The notes under the pieces were generated by a model. It had not been told where the DNA came from and ran no database searches. It was given only the letters and a program-made list of their open reading frames with translations. Below are positions 1-4,710 of a stretch of DNA of 5,416 nt, one piece after another (the stretch's first letter is position 1; each line of letters begins with the position of its first letter). The position numbers and the translations under genes are program-made. Source of the stretch: Crocinitomicaceae bacterium (GTDB taxonomy: Bacteria > Bacteroidota > Bacteroidia > Flavobacteriales_D > Crocinitomicaceae); contig WTIB01000197.1 in NCBI GenBank assembly GCA_011522905.1, positions 1 through 5,416 on the forward strand, in the 5' to 3' direction.

Positions 1-827
1 ATCCCAATCTGGATATGAATACGGTTGATGAACTTCCCAATAAAACGGGGGTTTATAAATTTTTTAATGAGTTTAATCAAATCATCTATATCGGTAAAAG
101 TATTCATATTAAAAATCGTATAGAACAGCATTTACGCAATAATAAGTCTGCAAAAGGAATTCGAATGATAGAAGAAATAGCTAGAATTGAATATGAACTT
201 ACTGGGTCAGGACTAATTGCGCTCTTGTTAGAGTCTGAGCTGATTAAAAAGCATCAGCCTAAATTCAATAGGAAATTGAGAAAAAGCAGATTTCCATTTG
301 GTTTATATGATAAACCCAATGAGCAAGGTTATATTGAGCTAAGCATCGAATCCACGAGCAAAAACGAACATATACCTTTACTTCATTTTAGCACAAAAAA
401 GGAAGGTCTTTCCTATTTACAGAATCTTGTAGAAAGGCATTCTTTATGTCAAAAACTCTGCGGATTGTACCATTCTAAAACTTCCTGTTTTCATTACGAA
501 ATTAAAGCTTGTAATGGGGCGTGTATTGGCGCTGAACCAGTTTCAGATTACAATGAAAGAATCGAATCCTACATTGAGACACTTCAATACAATGGAAGGA
601 GCTTTATGATTATGGAAAAAGGTAGAGAGAGAAGTGAAAAAAGTATTGTTCTGATAAAAGACGGAATCTATCAAGGCTATTGTTATGCCCCGTATCAATA
701 TTATACCGAAAATATTGAACAATTAAACGACATACTCCTTTTTAAAAAAGAAGATCGGGATGTCAAGTCAATTGTAAATTCCTATCTCAGAAACAATAAA
801 AAACATAAAGTAATTGAATTTTCATAG
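1..827 (+). CDS. GIY-YIG nuclease with UvrC/Cho-like cysteine cluster, 5'-partial (probable C-terminal part of an exonuclease/GIY-YIG fusion)
   Basis: The frame is open from the left edge (first full codon at base 3), so the gene probably starts upstream. The first Met is at base 15, preceded in frame by Pro-Asn-Leu-Asp. Numbering from that Met, the GIY-YIG nuclease core has GVY at 12-14, YIG at 25-27, the conserved Arg at 35 and the LLE catalytic Glu at 73, followed by the HQPKFN segment typical of UvrC N-terminal domains. A four-cysteine pattern follows (C145, C158, C166, C170) with the C-x7-C-x3-C spacing that binds a 4Fe-4S cluster in UvrC; C149 is an extra cysteine. There is no UvrB-binding or helix-hairpin-helix region, so this is not full UvrC. 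In Bacteroidota such modules commonly sit behind a DnaQ-like 3'-5' exonuclease domain, and the Pro-rich linker just before residue 12 fits that. Expected role: DNA incision in repair. A stand-alone Cho-like protein starting at base 15 remains possible. The next gene starts 5 bases after the stop. Confidence 0.88.
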   Translation, partial: PNLDMNTVDELPNKTGVYKFFNEFNQIIYIGKSIHIKNRIEQHLRNNKSAKGIRMIEEIARIEYELTGSGLIALLLESELIKKHQPKFNRKLRKSRFPFGLYDKPNEQGYIELSIESTSKNEHIPLLHFSTKKEGLSYLQNLVERHSLCQKLCGLYHSKTSCFHYEIKACNGACIGAEPVSDYNERIESYIETLQYNGRSFMIMEKGRERSEKSIVLIKDGIYQGYCYAPYQYYTENIEQLNDILLFKKEDRDVKSIVNSYLRNNKKHKVIEFS

Positions 828-832
828 GCAAA

Positions 833-1609
833 ATGCAAGGTAAGCTTACCATTCTGGGTTCTGGAACTTCGCAAGGAGTACCTGTCATCGGTTGTGATTG
901 CAGGGTTTGTTCCTCTTCGGACAAAAGAGACAAGAGAACCAGAACCTCAGTGCTGATTCATATCAATGGAGAAAACCATGTGATAGATACAGGTCCTGAT
1001 TTTAGAACACAAATGCTTCGCGAAAATATACAATCGCTGAAATCGGTCATTTTTACTCATGAACATAAAGACCATATCGCAGGACTTGATGACATCAGAC
1101 CATTCAACTTCAAGGAAAAAAGAAGTATGAATGTATATGCATCTGATCGAGTTCGAGAGGCATTATTGCGCGAATACCACTATATATTCGCCGATAAGAA
1201 ATATCCTGGAGTACCAAATGTAAATCTTTCGATAATTGAAAATGAGAAATTCGAAATCGATACGGGCATTGAGATTGAACCCATTGAAGTATTACATTAT
1301 AAATTACCTGTATTTGGTTTTCGTATCGGTGACATCACCTACATTACAGATGCCAAAACAATTTCAGAAGAAGAAAAAGAAAAAATTAAAGGGAGCAACA
1401 TTTTAATCATCAATGCGCTTCGAAGAGAACCTCACATGTCTCATTTCAACTTGGATGAAGCACTTGCTTTTATTCATGAGGTAAATCCCAATCATGCCTA
1501 TTTAACCCATATATCTCATCTTTTTGGTACGCATACCGAAATTGAAAAAGAGCTACCCAGTCATGTTCATATGGCTTATGACGGCTTGTCTCTCGATTTC
1601 AAATACTAA
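833..1609 (+). CDS. PhnP-like metallo-beta-lactamase-fold hydrolase
   Basis: This is a complete 258-residue cytoplasmic metal-dependent hydrolase. It opens with the family signature GSGTSQGVPVIGC (residues 9-21). The dinuclear metal site is visible: HxHxDH as H76, H78, D80, H81, then probable ligands H155, D173 (in ITDAK) and H226. A cysteine set, C21, C23 and C26 in CDCRVC, together with H229 (in THISH) matches the structural zinc site of E. coli PhnP, a cyclic phosphodiesterase. No phosphonate genes are nearby, so the substrate is unknown; a cyclic phosphodiester or a nucleotide/RNA-type phosphodiester is the reasonable guess. Length is normal for the family. The ATG at 833 lies 5 bases after the previous stop and directly precedes the beta strand of the fold, so the start is secure. 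There is no Shine-Dalgarno sequence, as expected in this phylum. It is probably co-transcribed with the nuclease upstream. The family is certain; the reaction is not. Confidence 0.92.
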   Translation: MQGKLTILGSGTSQGVPVIGCDCRVCSSSDKRDKRTRTSVLIHINGENHVIDTGPDFRTQMLRENIQSLKSVIFTHEHKDHIAGLDDIRPFNFKEKRSMNVYASDRVREALLREYHYIFADKKYPGVPNVNLSIIENEKFEIDTGIEIEPIEVLHYKLPVFGFRIGDITYITDAKTISEEEKEKIKGSNILIINALRREPHMSHFNLDEALAFIHEVNPNHAYLTHISHLFGTHTEIEKELPSHVHMAYDGLSLDFKY

Positions 1610-1628
1610 CATATTGTTATGGATTAAA

Positions 1629-1636
1629 TAAGTTTG
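1629..1636 (+). promoter_or_regulatory. Candidate Bacteroidota -7 box (TAAGTTTG)
   Basis: TAAGTTTG matches the Bacteroidota primary-sigma -7 consensus TAnnTTTG exactly. It lies 40 bases before the acyltransferase ATG at 1677, in the only sizeable gap (67 bases) among the four + strand genes on the left, which is where a promoter for the acyltransferase pair is expected. No well-spaced -33 TTG is present: the nearest, at 1614-1616, is only 12 bases upstream. The start point would fall near 1643, giving a leader of about 34 bases. Confidence 0.4.
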
Positions 1637-1676
1637 CCAGTAGGTATTCGTTTGTAATATTAAATATCTTCGAAAT

Positions 1677-2495
1677 ATGGATGGGGAAAAATTCATTGAT
1701 ATCAAACGATTAATCAAAAGCAAAAACCCAAAATTGCTTAAATGGCTTCCTGGGTTTGCCATTAGCTATCTTAAACGTATCCTACATCAGGATGAAATCA
1801 ATGCCTTTTTAAGAGAAAATAAAAATAAAAAGAACAAAGACTTTAGTGATGAAGTAATGAAATACTTCAATATCAATGTACAAGTCAATGGCATTGAGCA
1901 TATTCCCAAAAAAGGCCCTGTCATTCTTGTGATGAATCATCCATTAGGAGGTATGGATGGCATTGCCTTTATCTCTGGGGTGATGAATCACCGTCCAGAC
2001 CTCAAATTCATTGTAAATGATCTTTTAATGAATGTTGAAAACCTAAAAGATTTGTTTGTTGGTGTAAATAAGCACGGAAAGAATAATGTTTCTGTTCGTA
2101 ATCAAATTAAAAATGCTTTTGACGCTGACCACGCACTTTGTATTTTCCCTGCTGGCTTAGTAAGTCGTAAAAGTAAAGGTAAAATCAGAGATTTAGAATG
2201 GAAAAAGACCTTTGTAACCTATGCGAGGTCACTCGACCGACAAGTAGTACCCATATTCATTGATGGAAAGCTTTCGCCTTTCTTCTACAACCTATATCGG
2301 ATAAGAAAATTTCTTGGAATTAAAGCAAATATCGAAATGCTTTACCTATCTAATGAATTATTTAAGCAAAGAAATCAAACCATCACTTTTCACATAGGTA
2401 AAGCCATCGAGGGTAAGCGTTTTTATCCTGATTTATCAGAATTCAAGGCCGCACAAGAATTCAAAAAAGAGGTTTATGCAATTAAAGAAAAATAA
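1677..2495 (+). CDS. PlsC-family lysophospholipid-type O-acyltransferase (GlsA/OlsA-like)
   Basis: This 272-residue membrane-associated acyltransferase is expected to transfer an acyl chain from acyl-ACP or acyl-CoA to a hydroxyl. The active-site block is NHPLGGMDG at 87-95, where H88 and D94 are separated by five residues rather than the four of classic PlsC (HX4D). The third block reads FPAG at 157-160 instead of FPEG, and VPIFIDG at 191-197 is the usual fourth block. The NHPxGGxDG plus FPAG combination is what I know from the hemolysin-like/OlsF and GlsA branch, which acylates lyso-aminolipids rather than lysophosphatidate. The gene ends 2 bases before a GNAT acyltransferase gene, which supports this reading: the neighbour would make the N-acyl amino acid and this enzyme would esterify its 3-hydroxy group. 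No signal peptide is visible, and residues 1-55 are Lys-rich, suggesting peripheral attachment to the inner face of the cytoplasmic membrane. A phospholipid (PlsC) role cannot be excluded. Confidence 0.9.
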   Translation: MDGEKFIDIKRLIKSKNPKLLKWLPGFAISYLKRILHQDEINAFLRENKNKKNKDFSDEVMKYFNINVQVNGIEHIPKKGPVILVMNHPLGGMDGIAFISGVMNHRPDLKFIVNDLLMNVENLKDLFVGVNKHGKNNVSVRNQIKNAFDADHALCIFPAGLVSRKSKGKIRDLEWKKTFVTYARSLDRQVVPIFIDGKLSPFFYNLYRIRKFLGIKANIEMLYLSNELFKQRNQTITFHIGKAIEGKRFYPDLSEFKAAQEFKKEVYAIKEK

Positions 2496-2497
2496 TT

Positions 2498-3409
2498 ATG
2501 AAAATAATTGATCCAATTGATAGAAAGCTAATTAAAGAAGAACTTAACGCTAAAACCTTTATTAGAAGCACTAGAAAAGGAGGAAATGAAATTTACATTG
2601 TGAATAATCACAACGCTCCAAATGTTTTAAAAGAAATTGGAAGATTAAGAGAAATTACTTTTCGAGCCTCAGGTGGAGGAACTGGAAATTCTATAGATTT
2701 GGATCATTACGATACAGATGAAATATGTTACGAGCAGCTCATTGTTTGGTCACCAGAAGATGAAGAAATCGTGGGTGGATATCGCTATATCAAATGCAAT
2801 AATGCCATCACTGAGTCTAATGAAATATTGCTTTCAACTACGCATTATTTTGATTTTTCAGAGCTATTTGTAAAGACATTTTTGCCTTACACTATAGAAT
2901 TAGGTAGAAGCTGGGTGCAGCCTAATTATCAACCATCTATAAATCCTAGAAAGGGGTTATTTGCATTAGATAATATATGGGATGGACTCGGTGCTTTAAT
3001 TAAATTCAACCCTGAAATAAAATACTTTTTTGGAAAGGTCACCATGTATCCAAATTACAATACCGAAGCACGAAATTTCCTTCTTCAATTTATGCACAAA
3101 TACTTCCCTGACTCCGAAAACTTGCTCACCCCTCACCATCCTCTTGATTACACAAGCAATCATGAGGAAAATATGCAACAGATCTCAGGACTTGAATTTA
3201 AAGAAGCATATAAAATACTGAATTCATATGTTCGGGAACGAAATGAATTCATTCCACCTCTAATTAGTATTTACATGAATCTATCCCCCAGCATGAAAAC
3301 CTTTGGAACTGCAGTAAACAAAGACTTCGGAAATGTAGAGGAAACTGGAATATTGGTAACTATTGATGATATTTATCAAGAAAAGAAAGAAAGACACATG
3401 GAATTTTAA
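2498..3409 (+). CDS. GNAT-fold N-acyltransferase, GlsB/OlsB-like (first step of aminolipid synthesis)
   Basis: This 303-residue protein belongs to the OlsB/GlsB branch of acyl-ACP-dependent N-acyltransferases (often labelled hemolysin-like). Signature stretches are the LREITFRASGGGTG region (50-63) followed by the acidic D-x-D-x-YD run (67-72), QLIVW (80-84), GGYRY (93-97), ELGRSWVQP (134-142) and FGKVTMYPNY (178-187). Known relatives transfer a 3-hydroxy fatty acid from acyl-ACP to the amino group of glycine (GlsB, Bacteroides) or ornithine (OlsB), giving a lyso-aminolipid that a PlsC-type partner then O-acylates. That partner is encoded 2 bases upstream, so the pair is very probably translationally coupled and forms a complete two-step pathway. 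Which amino acid is used cannot be read from the sequence; glycine is favoured by phylum. The protein looks soluble, with no signal peptide. The stop codon (3407-3409) directly abuts the stop of the opposite-strand sigma gene, leaving no room for an intergenic terminator. Confidence 0.91.
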   Translation: MKIIDPIDRKLIKEELNAKTFIRSTRKGGNEIYIVNNHNAPNVLKEIGRLREITFRASGGGTGNSIDLDHYDTDEICYEQLIVWSPEDEEIVGGYRYIKCNNAITESNEILLSTTHYFDFSELFVKTFLPYTIELGRSWVQPNYQPSINPRKGLFALDNIWDGLGALIKFNPEIKYFFGKVTMYPNYNTEARNFLLQFMHKYFPDSENLLTPHHPLDYTSNHEENMQQISGLEFKEAYKILNSYVRERNEFIPPLISIYMNLSPSMKTFGTAVNKDFGNVEETGILVTIDDIYQEKKERHMEF

Positions 3410-3988
3410 TCAGACCTCATATTTCTCAAGAAGCTCCTCGATATTTTCTATACCTGTTAATCTTTTAATTCTCTTCTTTAATCTTCCAATTTTCACATCT
3501 ACATGGGTGACATTCAACTTTCGAGAAATATATGTAGATGGTTTGTTATAGTAATACTTCATTTTCAGCATTAGTGCCTCCTGTCTTGAAACCAGTCTCA
3601 ATACAGATTGCATAATCTCATATGAATTTACATCTCCTGAAAAATCAAAAATTGGTGTATCCTCATTTACACCTTCGGCAAATTGTTCCAAGTGCGTAGT
3701 CACAAAGCCATCTGCACTGTACTTTATCTTTCTTTTTGCATTTTTCTTTCTGAGTTGAGACTTGCAGAAATTAGCCACTACTGCCTTTAACCATGTAGCT
3801 GTGTGCAATAAGTCAACAGATTTAGAATATTGAGATTCAATGAGCATGAATAGATGAATTGAAAATTCCTGATAAACGTCTTTTTGATCCTCTGAGTTCT
3901 GAAAATGAGATCGAATTACACTCACAAACATCGTATCATACCTATTCATAATTTCATTGAATAGAGAATGATGCAAATGGTAATTCAT
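3410..3988 (-). CDS. Divergent ECF-like sigma-70 family RNA polymerase sigma factor
   Basis: This 192-residue protein has the two-domain layout of an ECF sigma factor. Region 2 covers about 8-88: LFNEIMNRYD at the start, the DVYQEF segment (37-42) at the core-binding helix, then WLKAVVANFCKSQLRKK (66-82), which resembles the WL-x-I-A-x-N-x-x-x-D-x-L-R-R region 2.3/2.4 signature. A linker rich in acidic and Gly residues (about 92-120) leads to region 4 (about 124-178), with VSRQEALMLKMKYYY and a helix-turn-helix ending in KIGRLKKRIKRL. The match is recognisable but weak. The usual Leu/Gly-rich turn of region 4 reads YNKPSTYISRKLNV, and region 2.2 lacks the common D-x-x-Q-E-V-F form. It could be a specialised sigma factor or a sigma-like DNA-binding regulator. 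The ATG at 3988 is 5 bases after the stop of the 206-residue upstream gene, so the two are likely co-transcribed. No anti-sigma gene with a membrane segment is in view. Targets are unknown. Confidence 0.78.
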   Translation of the reverse strand: MNYHLHHSLFNEIMNRYDTMFVSVIRSHFQNSEDQKDVYQEFSIHLFMLIESQYSKSVDLLHTATWLKAVVANFCKSQLRKKNAKRKIKYSADGFVTTHLEQFAEGVNEDTPIFDFSGDVNSYEIMQSVLRLVSRQEALMLKMKYYYNKPSTYISRKLNVTHVDVKIGRLKKRIKRLTGIENIEELLEKYEV

Positions 3989-3993
3989 AGATT

Positions 3994-4614
3994 TTAAGAT
4001 GTAAACGCGGTCTGATCTGAAATGATTCTTTCAATTCCGTTTACTTCTAATATATTAAGATCAAAGCATATCTCTCCTCTCTTTAACATATTTTGTAATA
4101 TTTGAATATTCGATTGATTCTTGTCTCTAATCAAAAAAGTATTCATTTTATACTTTTTCAATAAGTAGACTAAACTCGAAATCTCTTTTCTAATGTTGTG
4201 TGCCACCATCCCACTTGGATAAAGGAATAGATATGCATCTTTCGATTTGTTGGGTTGAATTTGAATTTCTTGTCTAATCAAGTTTGGATTCTGGTCATTT
4301 TTAGCGAAACAAAATGCCTGATAGATTAGCTCCGTTGGGTCACCAATGATTAGACATTGTTTAAACCTCGGATCCTGACTAATAATTATAGACAAAGCAA
4401 AAGAAAGCTCGGATAAACTATATTTTCCATTAAAATCAATCGGTATATCATTAAAAATGAACTGATTGGGCTCATCCACTGCAAAAGGGTCTTTCCGCTT
4501 ATATTTTAATGTATTGATAGGAATATTTGATGATTCAATCATGCTACGATGATAAAGATTCGCATGAGACCCTACCAATAAAATAGATTTAAAAGTAGAA
4601 TTTTGCATAGGCAT
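3994..4614 (-). CDS. Hypothetical protein, 206 residues, probable alpha/beta fold
   Basis: I do not recognise the family. The protein looks soluble: no signal peptide, no membrane segment long enough to be convincing, and no lipobox. Two stretches alternate strand and helix. One is FKSILLVGSHANLYHRSMIE (8-27), with a hydrophobic strand running into a Gly-Ser-His turn, and the other is AYLFLYPSGMV followed by a helix and KMNTFLIRD (127-164). Between them, CLIIGDPTEL (87-96) also looks like a strand and turn. This suggests a Rossmann-like or doubly wound fold, but no nucleotide-binding P-loop or full catalytic motif is visible. The start is ATG 4614; a second Met two codons on (4608) is equally possible. 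The gene heads a two-gene unit, with a sigma-like gene 5 bases downstream, and is divergent from porQ. Co-function with the sigma factor, for example as a regulator or sensor of it, is inferred from position only. Base composition is like the neighbours, so nothing suggests recent transfer. Confidence 0.8.
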   Translation of the reverse strand: MPMQNSTFKSILLVGSHANLYHRSMIESSNIPINTLKYKRKDPFAVDEPNQFIFNDIPIDFNGKYSLSELSFALSIIISQDPRFKQCLIIGDPTELIYQAFCFAKNDQNPNLIRQEIQIQPNKSKDAYLFLYPSGMVAHNIRKEISSLVYLLKKYKMNTFLIRDKNQSNIQILQNMLKRGEICFDLNILEVNGIERIISDQTAFTS

Positions 4615-4639
4615 TTTTTATTTCTAACGATAATACACC

Positions 4640-4648
4640 CAAAATATA
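4640..4648 (-). promoter_or_regulatory. Possible -7 box for the hypothetical/sigma unit (TATATTTTG)
   Basis: On the minus strand this reads TATATTTTG, which is TAnnTTTG with one extra T. It ends 25 bases before the ATG at 4614, a reasonable distance for a short leader. TTG triplets further upstream on this strand are not at the usual spacing, so the call is weak. Confidence 0.22.
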
Positions 4649-4664
4649 ACAAGAATCAAGTAAA

Positions 4665-4671
4665 TATTTTG
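4665..4671 (+). promoter_or_regulatory. Possible -7 box for porQ (TATTTTG)
   Basis: TATTTTG is the Bacteroidota -7 consensus with one T missing. It lies 39 bases before the porQ ATG. No TTG at the -33 position is seen. It partly overlaps the region upstream of the opposite promoter candidate, so the two units could share control. Confidence 0.2.
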
Positions 4672-4710
4672 AACAAAGCAATTATTTTTACGTTCAGACG
4701 TTTAAAATCT

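Larger units (their letters stand above)
4615..4710. promoter_or_regulatory. Divergent intergenic region between the hypothetical gene and porQ
   Basis: These 96 AT-rich bases separate two oppositely transcribed genes and must hold both promoters. Each strand shows a near match to TAnnTTTG (listed separately). A short inverted repeat, ACGT-TCAG-ACGT at 4690-4701, lies just before the porQ start. There are no coding frames of note, no repeats of 10 bases or more within it, and no Shine-Dalgarno sequence before either start. Confidence 0.6.

Noticed and set aside
15..260. GIY-YIG domain as a homing endonuclease or mobile intron product
   Set aside because: The UvrC-type LLE segment and cysteine cluster, plus the ordinary operon context, point to a repair nuclease.
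1553..1762. Open frame of 69 codons on the - strand across the gap before the acyltransferase
   Set aside because: It overlaps the ends of two well-supported genes, shows no recognisable domain, and its peptide looks like an antisense reading of them.
2996..3221. Short open frames on both strands inside the GNAT gene
   Set aside because: They lie wholly within a strongly conserved coding region and have no motif or plausible start context.
3363..3379. Inverted repeat TTGAT...ATCAA as a bidirectional terminator for the convergent genes
   Set aside because: It is a short AT-rich stem inside the GNAT coding region with no T tract following it on either strand.
3363..3551. Open frame of 62 codons on the + strand bridging the GNAT and sigma gene ends
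   Set aside because: It overlaps two real genes in other frames; its hydrophobic, Phe-rich peptide is an antisense artefact of the Lys/Glu-rich sigma C-terminus.
4685..4707. Hairpin ACGT-TCAG-ACGT with flanking T and A runs as a terminator or riboswitch
   Set aside because: The stem is only 4 base pairs, with a mismatched extension, and it lies just upstream of a start codon; probably chance.
4669..4710. In-frame TTG at 4669 as an earlier porQ start
   Set aside because: It would put 14 residues with extra charges ahead of a well-formed signal peptide that starts exactly at ATG 4711.
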